64,000 bases of DNA from Deinococcus multiflagellatus (GCF_020166415.1 NZ_JAIQXV010000001.1:62001-126000), one strand, 5' to 3'. Shown: positions 9,103 through 17,888, counted from the first letter of the stretch. The notes: generated by a model from the letters alone, not told the origin. Translations and numbers: made by a program.

Positions 9103-10029
9103 GTGAACCCGCCGCACCCCTTCCGGGCCCACACCGCGTTCCGGCGCGCGGCCTACGCGGGGCAGAGCGCGCCGCGCCGCCAGTTTCTGCCGCGCGAGTT
9201 TCTGGTGACCCTGCTGGAACAGGCCGCCGCCCGCCTGCCCCTGCACGACGCCCCGGACCTCGACTGGGCCCTGGCCGAGCGGGTGCACGACCCGGCCTAC
9301 CTGCGCCGCTGGCGCGAGGGGCAGGTGACCCGCGCCGAGGAGCGCGCCCTGGGTTTTCCCTGGACGCCGGCCGTGACCGCGCGTGGCCTGGGCAGCAGCG
9401 GCGCCACCCTGGCCGCCACGCGCGACGCCCTGGCCCTGGGGTGGGGGCTGAACCTGGGCGGCGGCACCCATCACGCCTACGCCGACCACGCCGAGGGCTT
9501 TTCCTTTTTGAACGACGTGGCGATCAGCGCCCGCTGGCTGCTGGACACTGCCCAGGCCGCGCGGGTGCTGGTGCTGGACCTGGACGTGCACCAGGGCAAC
9601 GGCACCGCCGCCCTCTTTGCCAATGAACCGCGCGTACTGACGGTCAGCGTGCACGCCGAGCACAATTACCCTTTTCGCAAGGAGCGCAGTGGGCTGGATG
9701 TGGCCCTGCCCGACGGCACCGGGGACGCCGAGTATCTGGCCGCCCTGGACCAGCAGGTGGCGCCCGTGGTGGCTGCCTTTGACCCGGATTTTGCCTTCTA
9801 TCTGGCCGGGGCCGACGTGCTGGCTGGCGATCAGCTGGGCCGCCTTGCCCTGAGCCTCGCGGGGGTGCGGGCGCGGGACCGCCGCGTCTTTCGCTGGGCC
9901 GCCCGCACGCAGACCCCCCTGGTCACGGTGATGGCAGGCGGCTACCACCGCGACCCCGCCACCTTAATTCAGGCGCGGCTGAACACCCTGGATGAGGGGC
10001 TGGCGTCGTTTGCGGCCCCCTCTTCCTGA
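9103..10029 (+). CDS. Histone deacetylase/acetoin utilisation family hydrolase
   Basis: 308-aa member of the arginase/deacetylase fold, zinc amidohydrolases that remove acetyl groups from lysine or polyamines. Family motifs are present: GGGTHHAYADHAEGFSFLNDVA (catalytic His pair), VLDLDVHQGNGTA (zinc ligands Asp and His), LAGADVLAGDQLGRL, and a final VMAGGYH. The bacterial substrate is usually unknown. The start is GTG 9103: TACCCT at 9090-9095 is 7 nt upstream. The upstream open frame does not resemble the family. Confidence 0.88.
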   Translation: MNPPHPFRAHTAFRRAAYAGQSAPRRQFLPREFLVTLLEQAAARLPLHDAPDLDWALAERVHDPAYLRRWREGQVTRAEERALGFPWTPAVTARGLGSSGATLAATRDALALGWGLNLGGGTHHAYADHAEGFSFLNDVAISARWLLDTAQAARVLVLDLDVHQGNGTAALFANEPRVLTVSVHAEHNYPFRKERSGLDVALPDGTGDAEYLAALDQQVAPVVAAFDPDFAFYLAGADVLAGDQLGRLALSLAGVRARDRRVFRWAARTQTPLVTVMAGGYHRDPATLIQARLNTLDEGLASFAAPSS

Positions 10030-10149
10030 AGCGAAAAGGGGCGCAGCCTCAGGCCGCCCCCGTGTCCTGCAGGCCACCGAGGTTCGCGGCCTCTGCCAGG
10101 TTCATACGGCCTGAACAGGACTGGCTTCCCCTCTGATCGCTTGCCGTGT

Positions 10150-10212
10150 TGCCCTCTCCCCTGGTGGGAGAGGGAAGGAGGAGCGGAGCGACGGAAGGGT
10201 GAGGGGGCCACC
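10150..10212 (+). repeat. Dispersed repeat family B, copy 1
   Basis: A small hairpin (CCCTCTCCC...GGGAGAGGG) followed by AGGAGGAGCGGAGCGACGG and AAGGGTGAGGGGGCCACC. The same unit is at 61709-61772. The GCGA...GGGTGAGGGGG end also resembles the interior of the MITE-like family at 1659-1779. Confidence 0.65.
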
Positions 10213-10250
10213 GCGTGGCTCGGACGTGTGTGGCATCACTTGAGTCCCGT

Positions 10251-10330
10251 ATCACACGGCTTCCGACCGGAGCGACCTGCAGAGCGGCGCAGCAGAGAGG
10301 GAAAACGACAAATCTCCGGGAATGAACGGC
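10251..10330 (-). repeat. Dispersed repeat family D, inverted partner of 11516-11600
   Basis: The reverse complement aligns with 11516-11600 at roughly 80% over 70 bp (shared GTTTTCCCTC, GCGCCGCTCTGC, CGGAA). The two copies face each other around the TAXI gene. Confidence 0.7.
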
Positions 10331-10399
10331 AAGCCGCCTCAGTCAGGTAGGGCGCTGGGCAGCTGACCGCCCAGCGGCGCCACGGCCCATCCCCTGGCC

Positions 10400-11284
10400 T
10401 CACTTAAACCAGGGCCAGTTCTGTTCCTTGAAGGTGACGTCGCTCCATTTGGGGTGAAAGCCCTGCGTTTCCTGCAGTTGCGTCAGTTTGGACAGGGCGC
10501 ACTTCTGGTAGTTCAGCAGAGCGGCGCGCCGCTCTGGCGTCTTGAAATCACGCGTGACCAGCAGGCGCTGCACGGCGTAGGTGGTCACGCCCTCGCCCAG
10601 GCCGGGGTAGCGCAGGGTGGCGGGGCGGTAAAAGCCGTTCACGCGCGCCGGGGCAATGTTCAGCGGCACCAAGCGGTAGGCGGCGGGGTTCAGGGCCTTA
10701 ATCCAGTCCGCCGGCTGCCCGGCCACGGCCAGCACGGCGTCCACCTGGCCCGCGTTCAGGGCGGCCATCGCCTCGTCACGGCCCCGGTACTCCTGAATGG
10801 TCATGGGCACGCCGGCCTTGGCACTCAGCACCCGGGCGGTAATCACGCTGCCGCCCCAGGCACCCAGTTTGCGCCCCTGCAGGTCGCTGAAGGCCTGAAT
10901 GCCGCGCACGCTGGTCCGGCCCAGCAGGTTGGTGGTGGTGACGGCCGGGCGCGCAATGAGGTGCACCTCGTCGAAGTTCAGGGGCAGCAGCGTTTTCAGG
11001 GCGCGCACGCGTGGGTCCTGGTCAATCTGGTCGCGCGCCTTGAGCACGTCCAGCTGCACAAAGGCCAGCGACACCTGATTGTTCAGCAGCAGTTCCAGGT
11101 TTTCCACACTGCCCGAGGTCTGGCGCTGGCGCAGGAACGACGTGCCCGTGCACACCTGCCCCAGATCGCGGAACATGTCGGCAGCGGTGCTGCCCTTGGG
11201 GCTGGTCGCCACATCCAGATAGGCGGGGGTGGCGGCCAGGGCCGGGGAACAAAGCAGCAACAGGGCAAGGGTCTGTCGGATCAT
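10400..11284 (-). CDS. TAXI-family substrate-binding protein, secreted
   Basis: 294 aa with a signal peptide (MIRQTLALLLLCSPALA, cut before ATPAYLD). The mature part fits the TAXI group of TRAP-transporter solute receptors (STAADMFRDLGQVC, GSVENLELLLNNQVSLAFVQ, GAWGGSVITARVLSAKAGV, AALNAGQVDAVLAVAG). The ATG at 11284 has AGGAGACC about 5 nt upstream. No TRAP permease gene is nearby, so either the permease is elsewhere or the protein is an orphan binding protein. The gene sits between two inverted copies of repeat family D. Confidence 0.82.
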   Translation of the reverse strand: MIRQTLALLLLCSPALAATPAYLDVATSPKGSTAADMFRDLGQVCTGTSFLRQRQTSGSVENLELLLNNQVSLAFVQLDVLKARDQIDQDPRVRALKTLLPLNFDEVHLIARPAVTTTNLLGRTSVRGIQAFSDLQGRKLGAWGGSVITARVLSAKAGVPMTIQEYRGRDEAMAALNAGQVDAVLAVAGQPADWIKALNPAAYRLVPLNIAPARVNGFYRPATLRYPGLGEGVTTYAVQRLLVTRDFKTPERRAALLNYQKCALSKLTQLQETQGFHPKWSDVTFKEQNWPWFK

Positions 11285-11515
11285 CGTCAGGTCTCCTGTG
11301 GGGCGGGGGGGCTTCGTCCCGCCACCATCACAGCAGCCGGCTTTCAGCCGCATGTCAGCTGCCGGGCTGAGGCAGGCACGGGCTGTCAGCGCAGGTTCAG
11401 CGGCGCATGCACAGCGGCGTCCTGTTCCGCCTTGTGGCCGGAGCCCCTCATACGGGCTGGCGTCCATCTCCGTCACAGCCAGCGAAGAGCTCGATGGCCC
11501 TCTCCTGGAAAGCCG

Positions 11516-11600
11516 CCCGCGTTCAATGCCCGGACATCTGTCTGTTTTCCCTCGCTGCCGCGCCGCTCTGCGAGTCCCTCCAGCCGGAACTCTCCCGGAA
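11516..11600 (+). repeat. Dispersed repeat family D, copy 2
   Basis: Inverted partner of 10251-10330; see that entry. It ends just before the first hairpin repeat of the AT-rich island. Confidence 0.7.
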
Positions 11601-11620
11601 CACGTTACGGAATTGGTAAT

Positions 11621-11660
11621 TGCTCAGCACGGCAGGTCGCTCCCGTGCTGAGCAGTTATG
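11621..11660 (+). repeat. Hairpin repeat, left border of AT-rich island
   Basis: Perfect 12-bp stem TGCTCAGCACGG / CCGTGCTGAGCA (11621-11632, 11643-11654) with a 10-nt loop, followed by GTTAT. It matches the hairpin at 12452-12492 in arm sequence, loop length and the trailing GTTAT, in the same orientation. Confidence 0.75.
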
Positions 11661-12451
11661 CTTGAATAACCTGTGGGTCAGTAGATAATTCATGTGGTCA
11701 TGGATCCATTTCCTTATGCAGAAACTCAACACACACAGAAACATAGGTGTTCTGATGTGAATGAAGTTGAGTTGTAGTCAGGGTGCCAAACTTAATCTAT
11801 TACATAATTTAAATATGGCAAAACGCCATCTAGTGTTTATGTCTTATCTAAAACTGTGTTATCGGTGCTAACTCAATAATCTTTTATGCCAGAGAAGGAA
11901 GGTGATTCCACAACATAAAGGCTCACTTGAATGCGGACATATAGCATGAGACTAATACAAGATGCCTTCAAATGAATTGGCGAAAAAGCAGCCGCGATCG
12001 GCATGCACGAAAATTTTTATAGCTGAGGGCCTTCTCCTAAGAGAATCAATTTCATATACCTTAATATTTTCAGAATCACTCTCGACTTCACAGAAATTTA
12101 AGAGGGAATAACTCTTTTCAGTATAGGTGTAGACAATAGTTACAAGTCCCTTGGATTTCATGAATTCTCTGTCCAATACAATCTCGCCTCTGCCAGTAAT
12201 TTTGCATAATGCTCCCCTATACATATTCTTGCAAGTAATATTCGAGAGATCGGTCGCAAACAGAGGCCGTATCTGACTTTGGTATTTGCTGCTGTTGCCG
12301 CAGCTAGTAACTCCAATCGATATGCACAGTAAAATGTAAAATACTTTTACGTTTTTCAAAAAAACTGATGATCTAACTTCCATATTTAGAAAAGTCACTT
12401 TCCACCTCTAGTAACCACAGTATTTGTATACTTCACCGTATAATACAGGTC
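11655..12451. other. AT-rich island, probable recent acquisition
   Basis: About 800 bp whose base composition is far more AT-rich than the surrounding chromosome. The first 300 bp hold no gene I can support. The rest carries one lipoprotein gene on the minus strand. It lies between two related hairpin repeats, so it may have entered as a unit. Confidence 0.7.
11952..12398 (-). CDS. Small lipoprotein, unknown function, AT-rich
   Basis: 148 aa. The N-terminus VTFLNMEVRSSVFLKNVKV then FYILLCISIGVTSC is a lipoprotein signal with a VTSC lipobox, so the mature protein would start at Cys and be membrane-anchored. Three or four further cysteines could form disulfides. No family is recognised. The start is GTG at 12398 with GAGG 6 nt upstream; an internal ATG five codons on is an alternative. 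Codon use is AT-rich, unlike every neighbour, pointing to transfer. Confidence 0.65.
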   Translation of the reverse strand: MTFLNMEVRSSVFLKNVKVFYILLCISIGVTSCGNSSKYQSQIRPLFATDLSNITCKNMYRGALCKITGRGEIVLDREFMKSKGLVTIVYTYTEKSYSLLNFCEVESDSENIKVYEIDSLRRRPSAIKIFVHADRGCFFANSFEGILY

Positions 12452-12492
12452 ACCACTTAGCACGCGGCGGGCTGTCGTGCTAAGTGGTTATC
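12452..12492 (+). repeat. Hairpin repeat, right border of AT-rich island
   Basis: Perfect 13-bp stem ACCACTTAGCACG / CGTGCTAAGTGGT (12452-12464, 12476-12488) with an 11-nt loop, followed by TATCG so that GTTAT spans the end. Direct partner of 11621-11660. Confidence 0.75.
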
Positions 12493-12593
12493 GGAATGGT
12501 TCGGAAACCGTGTCAGGCCCAGCACCGCCGCTGGCGGCCACCGGGCCCCTTCTGGCTCAGCGTTCCGGCCTCAAGAGGTGGTCCCCCTCACCC

Positions 12594-13364
12594 TTACTGC
12601 ACCACGAAATCAATCTCCACCACGGCCGTCACGTCCTTTTCCAGGCTGCTGGTGTCGTAGCTGCCACTGTCCTCCACGCTGGTTTCAAAGCGCGGCGTGA
12701 TCTGAAAGACGCCCATGCGGGCCGTTTTCACGGCGCCCACCTCGTTGCCGGCACTCTGGGCAATGGCCTGGGCGCGGCGCTGGGCGTCCTGGCTGGCTTC
12801 TTTCAGCAGGGCGAGGCGCACGTCGGCCAGTTTGGTGTACAGGTAATTGACCTCGCCGCTGGCCACCGTCACGCCGCCCGTGCTGGCCTCTACAAAGGCC
12901 GAGGTCGCCGCACCCACCGCCGACTGCACCCGCTCAATCTCGCCGGACTGCACCCGGTAGGCTTGACTGACCACGTAGCGCGTGCGCTGCACTTCCTCGT
13001 TCTCGCCGCCGATGGTTTCAATCACGCTGTAGGTTTCGGGCCCGGCACTCACGGGTTCGCGCCGCAGTTCGCCGGGGGCAAAGCCCTGTGCCTTCACGTA
13101 AGCGTCCAGCGCGGGCTGTGCGGCCCGGAACTGGGCGTAGGCGCTCTGCAGGCTGCTGTCGCTGGCACTGCGCACGGTAAAGGTCCACACCGCCAGATCC
13201 GAGGTAATGGAGCGCCGCGCGCTGCCAGTCACGTTGATCACGTCGCTGGCGTTTTTCAGGTCCGCCAGCCCGCGCACCACCACGAAACCGGTGGCCAGAA
13301 AGGCAGCGGAGGCAATGGCTGTGGCCAGCACGGCGCTCAGGCCAGCGCGGGAAGCAGGGGTCAT
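12594..13364 (-). CDS. SIMPL-domain protein (DUF541), membrane-anchored
   Basis: 256 aa. An N-terminal hydrophobic segment (LSAVLATAIASAAFLATGFVVV) acts as signal or anchor. The rest is a SIMPL/DUF541 domain (VINVTGSARRSITSDLAVWTFTV, SLEKDVTAVVEIDFVV at the end), a family of periplasmic or outer-face proteins, some linked to oxidative stress. The ATG at 13364 has TACGCT at 13372-13377, 7 nt upstream, a leaderless layout. Divergent from prfC and its leader. Confidence 0.85.
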   Translation of the reverse strand: MTPASRAGLSAVLATAIASAAFLATGFVVVRGLADLKNASDVINVTGSARRSITSDLAVWTFTVRSASDSSLQSAYAQFRAAQPALDAYVKAQGFAPGELRREPVSAGPETYSVIETIGGENEEVQRTRYVVSQAYRVQSGEIERVQSAVGAATSAFVEASTGGVTVASGEVNYLYTKLADVRLALLKEASQDAQRRAQAIAQSAGNEVGAVKTARMGVFQITPRFETSVEDSGSYDTSSLEKDVTAVVEIDFVVQ

Positions 13365-13467
13365 GCCCTTCAGCGTACGGGATTGGGGAAGGGAACTGTG
13401 CGGCCGGTCAGCCCTGCGGCCCGCGCCCGCGTGGCGCCCCAGGCCCCGGGCCGCTATCATGGGCGGC

Positions 13468-13494
13468 ATGACGGCACTCCTCACGCCCCCCTAG
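13468..13494 (+). CDS. prfC leader peptide MTALLTPP
   Basis: An 8-codon ORF ending Pro-Pro-TAG. TATCAT (13455-13460) lies 7 nt before its ATG, so it would be translated leaderlessly from the first bases of the transcript. Its stop codon overlaps the start of a GC-rich hairpin with a T6 tail. Pro-Pro before a stop is a known slow termination context, and the next gene encodes release factor 3. The peptide itself is inferred; no homology can be assessed at this size. Confidence 0.55.
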   Translation: MTALLTPP

Positions 13495-13518
13495 CGCGAG
13501 TCGAGGCCGCGCTTTTTT
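13493..13518 (+). terminator. Candidate attenuator before prfC
   Basis: AGCGCG (13493-13498), a 9-nt loop, CGCGCT (13508-13513), and a run of six T (13513-13518). The first arm begins inside the TAG of the leader peptide, so a ribosome waiting on that stop codon would cover it and block the hairpin. A second small inverted repeat, GGGCC/GGCCC at about 13535-13555, precedes the prfC ribosome site. Confidence 0.55.
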
Positions 13519-13569
13519 CACCCCACCCGCAGCCGGGCCGCGCCTCTTCAGGCCCCCGCAGGAGCACCC

Positions 13570-15168
13570 ATGACCATGCCCGAACAGCCCACGGCGGCGC
13601 TTGCCAGCGAAATCGCCCGCCGCCGCACCTTTGCCATCATCTCGCACCCGGACGCCGGGAAAACCACCATCACCGAAAAACTGCTGCTGTACGGCGGCGC
13701 CATTCAGGAAGCGGGCAGCGTGACCGCCAAGGAAGGCCGCAGCCACACCAAATCCGACTGGATGAGCATTGAGCAGCAGCGCGGTATCTCGATTTCCAGC
13801 TCGGCGCTGACCTTTGAATACGGGGGCCGGCACATCAACCTGCTGGACACCCCGGGCCACCAGGATTTCAGCGAGGACACCTACCGCACCCTGACCGCCG
13901 CCGACTCCGCGCTGATGGTGCTGGACGCCGCGCGTGGCGTGCAGGCGCAGACCGAGAAGCTGTTCGCCGTGTGCCGCAACCGGGGCATTCCCATCCTGAC
14001 CTTCGTGAACAAGATGGACCGCCCCGCCCAGGACCCCTTTGAGCTGATTGCCCAGGTGGAAGGCACCCTGAAAATCACCGCCGTGCCCCTGACGTGGCCC
14101 ATTGGCGACGGCCCGGACTTCAAGGGCGTGTACGACCTGCAGACCGCGCAGGTGCTGGCCTTCGAGCGTACCTCGGGCGGCAAGCACCGCGCGCCCGTGC
14201 AGACAGCCGGTCTGCATGACCCCCAGCTGGACGAGCTGGTGGGCGCCGACCTCGCCGCCAAGCTGCGCGAGGACGTGGAACTCATTCAGGGCGCCATGCC
14301 AGAATTCGACCCGGCCGGCTTCCTGAACGGCGAGCTGACCCCGGTGTTCTTTGGCAGCGCCATGAACAACTTCGGCGTGGAGCACTTCCTGCAGAACTTT
14401 GTGGACCTTGCCCCGCCCCCTGGCCCTGTGGAAACCAATCTGGGCGAGCGCCAGCCCGACGCTGGTTTCGCGGGCTTCATCTTCAAGCTGCAGGCCAACA
14501 TGAGCAAGCAGCACCGCGACCGCACGGCCTACATGCGCGTCATGAGCGGCCATTTCGAGCGCGGTATGGACGTGACCCACACCCGCACCGGGCGCAAGCT
14601 GCGGCTCTCGCAGGCCCACACCCTGTTCGCCCAGGACCGCGAGAAGGTGGAAGAGGCGTACCCCGGCGACATCGTGGGCCTCGTGAACCCGGGCGTGTTC
14701 CAGATTGGCGACGTGGTGAGCGTGGACGGCAAAGTGACCCTGCCCGGCTTTCCCCGCTTTACCCCCGAAACCTTTGCCACGATCAGCCTGCGCGATGTGG
14801 GCAAGCGCAAGGCCTTTATGAAGGGCCTGACCCAGCTGGCCGAAGAAGGCGTGGTGCAGGTCTTTTACCCCACCGACGGCGCGCGTGACCCCTACCTGGG
14901 CGCCGTGGGCCCGCTGCAGTTCGAGGTCTTTCAGGCCCGTCTGCAGGAGGAATACAGCGTGGACGTGGAACTGAATGTGACCGGTTACCAGCTGGTGCGC
15001 TGGCTGGCTGGCGACCCCAGCAACGTGGCCCGCTTTGCCCGCCATGTGGAAGACGACCAGGGCCGCCCGGTGATGCTGTTCCGCAGCCGCTACGACCTGG
15101 AATACACCGCCGAGCAGCACCCAGAGATCGAGTTCCTGCCCCTGCCGAAGGACCTGACGAGGGTGTAA
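13570..15168 (+). CDS. prfC: Peptide chain release factor 3
   Basis: 532-aa translational GTPase that removes RF1 and RF2 from the ribosome after termination. GTP-binding motifs are clear: SHPDAGKTT (G1, near residue 25), DTPGHQD (G3, near 95), NKMD (G4, near 149). Length and the C-terminal RF3 region ([18 protein letters not shown]) match the family. The ATG at 13570 has AGGAG 6 nt upstream. It is preceded by a leader peptide and a terminator-like hairpin that may control it. Confidence 0.95.
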   Translation: MTMPEQPTAALASEIARRRTFAIISHPDAGKTTITEKLLLYGGAIQEAGSVTAKEGRSHTKSDWMSIEQQRGISISSSALTFEYGGRHINLLDTPGHQDFSEDTYRTLTAADSALMVLDAARGVQAQTEKLFAVCRNRGIPILTFVNKMDRPAQDPFELIAQVEGTLKITAVPLTWPIGDGPDFKGVYDLQTAQVLAFERTSGGKHRAPVQTAGLHDPQLDELVGADLAAKLREDVELIQGAMPEFDPAGFLNGELTPVFFGSAMNNFGVEHFLQNFVDLAPPPGPVETNLGERQPDAGFAGFIFKLQANMSKQHRDRTAYMRVMSGHFERGMDVTHTRTGRKLRLSQAHTLFAQDREKVEEAYPGDIVGLVNPGVFQIGDVVSVDGKVTLPGFPRFTPETFATISLRDVGKRKAFMKGLTQLAEEGVVQVFYPTDGARDPYLGAVGPLQFEVFQARLQEEYSVDVELNVTGYQLVRWLAGDPSNVARFARHVEDDQGRPVMLFRSRYDLEYTAEQHPEIEFLPLPKDLTRV

Positions 15169-15279
15169 AGAGGGGTGTGGGCTGCCGGGTGTGGGAACAG
15201 CTGTTTCTACCCCCTGCAACCCACCCCCCACACCCCCCTGAAAGGTTCCCGTGATGGGCCGCGTGCGATCTTTGCCCGG

Positions 15280-15837
15280 ATGCGCGCGGCTTTTGCAGTG
15301 GTGTTCGGTGGAATGGTTCTGGCTTCGGCGCAGGCGGCCCCGCCGCCCGGCTACGTGTTGCAGGGCATGCCGCTGGTGCGCCAGACCTACAACGCCTGCG
15401 GCCCGGCCAGCCTGACCCAGGTGCTGGCCTACTACGGCCTGAAGATGGACATGGCCGAGGTGAGCCGCCAGACCCGCCCTTCAGAGCGCTCGTACATGAG
15501 CGCGCAGGCCATCGTGAAGTTTGCGCCCACGGTGGGCCTGGAAGCGCGGCTGTACACAGGTGGCAGCCTGAACACCGTGAAAGCGGCGATTCGCAGCGGT
15601 ATTCCGGTGATTGCGCTGCAGTCGCATATCACGGCGGCCGGGCAGGTGATTCCGCACTGGCGCGTGCTGGTGGGCTACAACGACGCCTCCGGGCAGGTGT
15701 ACATCATGGATCCGCTGCTGGGCTACGTGGCCATGCGCTACAGCGATATGGCGCGGGTGTGGGCCGACCAGCGCGGCCAGTTCGCTCTGATGTACCCACC
15801 GAAGCTCTCGGCCACCGTCCGGAAAGTGGTGGGGTAG
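15280..15837 (+). CDS. Secreted C39-like cysteine peptidase
   Basis: 185 aa. A signal peptide ([19 protein letters not shown]) is followed by a papain-fold C39_2 domain: catalytic Cys in YNACGPASL (about residue 37), His in [10 protein letters not shown], Asp in IMDPLLGY. These enzymes or enzyme-like domains act outside the membrane. I chose the ATG at 15280 because it gives a proper signal peptide; the frame opens further upstream. No transporter or lantibiotic genes are nearby. Confidence 0.8.
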   Translation: MRAAFAVVFGGMVLASAQAAPPPGYVLQGMPLVRQTYNACGPASLTQVLAYYGLKMDMAEVSRQTRPSERSYMSAQAIVKFAPTVGLEARLYTGGSLNTVKAAIRSGIPVIALQSHITAAGQVIPHWRVLVGYNDASGQVYIMDPLLGYVAMRYSDMARVWADQRGQFALMYPPKLSATVRKVVG

Positions 15838-15904
15838 GGAAGACCAAGGACAGCCGGTCATCGGATGGCAGAGGGAAGTTCTCGCCCGCCCTGATCTCTG
15901 GGTA

Positions 15905-16222
15905 TTACAAGCCGGGCCCAGCGCCGGGGTCGGCTGAGAAGAACACTTCAACGCCGCAGAGGCGGTCGAGCAGGTCGGCTTTGAGGTGGGCGACCACCAC
16001 GGCCACAGCAGCCTCCGGTGTTCCTGAGCTCAGGTTCCGGTCCACCCACTCCACGGCTACGACCTCTCTGTGGCGGTGGCGGTGCGGTGCCGGAAATCCC
16101 GAAAGCCAGTCACCGGTCCTGACGGTTCCCTGGAGGTCAGCCAGCTCAAGCGCCACGCCACGCCCCGTCACCTGAAAAACGGCTGTGACCCTGGCAGAAG
16201 CATGTGGCGGGTTCATGTTCAT
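15905..16222 (-). CDS. Stand-alone EF-Tu domain-2-like protein
   Basis: 105 aa. The pattern ARVTAVFQVTGRGVALEL, then GTVRTGDWL, and later VVVAHLKADLLDRLCGVEV follows the beta-barrel domain 2 of EF-Tu (VFTITGRG, GVVKVGD, LLRGIKRDDVERGQVL). There is no GTPase domain. Such small stand-alone proteins have no established role. Ribosome site is weak. It sits between the C39 peptidase gene (convergent) and the 7TM-GGDEF gene on the same strand. Confidence 0.65.
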   Translation of the reverse strand: MNMNPPHASARVTAVFQVTGRGVALELADLQGTVRTGDWLSGFPAPHRHRHREVVAVEWVDRNLSSGTPEAAVAVVVAHLKADLLDRLCGVEVFFSADPGAGPGL

Positions 16223-16253
16223 TCCAGCGCTTGTTTCTAGAAGCGCGTCCGTC

Positions 16254-17888
16254 TCAGGTCAGCAAGGACGGACGCGCTGATCCCTTTTTTGACATCTTCT
16301 GCCGGTACATGCGCTGGTCCGCCTCCTCGAAGGTGCTGATCTTGGGGGCGTTCCCGGTGTGGGCCACGCCAAAGCTCACGCCGGAGGTGGGGTACTCGGC
16401 CTGCATGTCCTGCTCAATCTCGCGCAGGCGCATCACCAGCGGCTTTTCCAGGTGGGGCGGGGCCAGCACGGCGTATTCGTCGCCGCCCAGGCGGTAGGTG
16501 GTCACGCCTTCCTCGTCTTCCAGGCTCTGCAGGTGGCGGGCAAAGGTGCGCAGCAGTTCGTCGCCCTTCAGGTGGCCCTGCTTGTCGTTGATCCCCTTCA
16601 GGCCGTCGAGGTCCATCACGATCAGCAGGCGGTCGCCGGGTTCGTTAAAGGCCTGCTCGAAGGCGTAGCGGTTGTGCAGCCCGGTCAGGGTGTCGGTGCG
16701 GGCCAGCGTCAGGGCGCGCTGCAGCTGCACAATCGACGCCTGATTCTGGCGGCTGAGCAGCCGGATCAGGTCGGCCAGCGCGAAGGCCAGCAGCAGGCCG
16801 TCCAGGGTGCCGCCCAGCAGGGTAAACAGTTCGGAATTAAAGGGCACGTCCGGCGTGAGGCCCACGTTCCCGGGCAGGATAATCACCGCCGGCACAAACA
16901 GCGCCAGCAGCCCCAGCACGAAAAAGCGCGCCGGCTCGAAGCCCTGGCGCCAGCTGAGCACCCCGCAGATCAGCGCCAGCACCAGCCACAGCGCGATCAC
17001 GCCCGTGGCCAGCACATGGGCGTAGGGCAGCAGCAGGAACGAGGTGGGCAGCAGCGCCAGCGACAGCCCAATCACGCCCCGGCTCAGGCGGGCCAGGCGC
17101 GGCAGGCGGCTGTCCAGCTGCAGGAAATGCAGGTAAAACAGCGTGTTCCACACCGGCAGCAGGAAAAACCAGACGTAGTGCAGCCGCAGGTCGCGCAGGC
17201 CGAACACGTCGGCCGGAATGTGGAAGGTAAAGGCCCACCCGGCGCAGTAGGTGAGCATGTAGGCAGCGTAGTACAGAAACGAGCGGTTGCGCGTGCCCGC
17301 GTACACGAACAGGTTGTACACCGATAGGGTAATCAGCGCGCCCAGCGCCGCCAGAATCAGGAAATTCTCGCGCGAGACCGTGCGGCGGTAGTCGGCGCGG
17401 TTGGCCACCACGAATTCGGGTTGCGAGGCGTAAAAGGGGCTACTAAAGCGCGCCACCAGCCACGCCCGTTCGCCGGGGGCCAGGGTGATATCCACCCCGT
17501 AGTGCAGCATGTAGGCGTGCTCGCTGCGGTAGCCAGTTTCGATCTTCTGGGCCGGGCGGCCCTCGCGGTACAGCCGGGCACTCACCCGCTCAATTAGCGA
17601 GCCCTGCGGCGCAAACACCCACTCGGTGTTCTGGGTGGGGTTACGCAGTTCCATGACCAGCCAGGAATCATCGCCGGTTAGGCGTACGCGCGGAACGGGG
17701 CTAAGGGTGCCCGTCCAGGCCGGCACAGCGGCCCCGCTGCCTGGAAAGGCGCCCGCCGCTGTCCCCTGGTACAGGGTGGACTTCACGACCAGCGAAGTGC
17801 CCGGCGCGGCGCGCCCTTGCCCGGCCAGCAACGCCAGCAGCAGGGCAAGAACCGTCAGAACAAGGCGGGGCCAGCGATCTACATTCAC
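16254..17888 (-). CDS. 7TM-DISM diguanylate cyclase
   Basis: 544 aa. A signal sequence (RLVLTVLALLLALLAGQGRA) is followed by an extracytoplasmic 7TMR-DISM sensor domain, seven membrane helices at about residues 165-370, and a C-terminal GGDEF domain. The active-site motif is GGDEY, and the RxxD inhibitory site is absent (EEGV at that place), so feedback control by c-di-GMP is unlikely. The likely start is GTG at 17888, with GGAGG 9 nt upstream; a GTG at 17894 is too close to that site. The promoter and a palindrome lie just upstream. Confidence 0.82.
   Translation of the reverse strand: MNVDRWPRLVLTVLALLLALLAGQGRAAPGTSLVVKSTLYQGTAAGAFPGSGAAVPAWTGTLSPVPRVRLTGDDSWLVMELRNPTQNTEWVFAPQGSLIERVSARLYREGRPAQKIETGYRSEHAYMLHYGVDITLAPGERAWLVARFSSPFYASQPEFVVANRADYRRTVSRENFLILAALGALITLSVYNLFVYAGTRNRSFLYYAAYMLTYCAGWAFTFHIPADVFGLRDLRLHYVWFFLLPVWNTLFYLHFLQLDSRLPRLARLSRGVIGLSLALLPTSFLLLPYAHVLATGVIALWLVLALICGVLSWRQGFEPARFFVLGLLALFVPAVIILPGNVGLTPDVPFNSELFTLLGGTLDGLLLAFALADLIRLLSRQNQASIVQLQRALTLARTDTLTGLHNRYAFEQAFNEPGDRLLIVMDLDGLKGINDKQGHLKGDELLRTFARHLQSLEDEEGVTTYRLGGDEYAVLAPPHLEKPLVMRLREIEQDMQAEYPTSGVSFGVAHTGNAPKISTFEEADQRMYRQKMSKKGSARPSLLT

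Noticed and set aside
11621..12492. Island-border hairpins as integron attC sites
   Set aside because: The stems are perfect and lack the bulged base and the GTTRRRY/RYYYAAC cores of attC; no integrase is nearby.
13459..13467. Earlier in-frame ATG for the prfC leader peptide
   Set aside because: It overlaps the -10 hexamer TATCAT and so would not be transcribed; ATG 13468 has the usual 7-nt spacing.
13408..15231. 607-aa open frame antisense to prfC
   Set aside because: Shadow of prfC; no recognisable domain.
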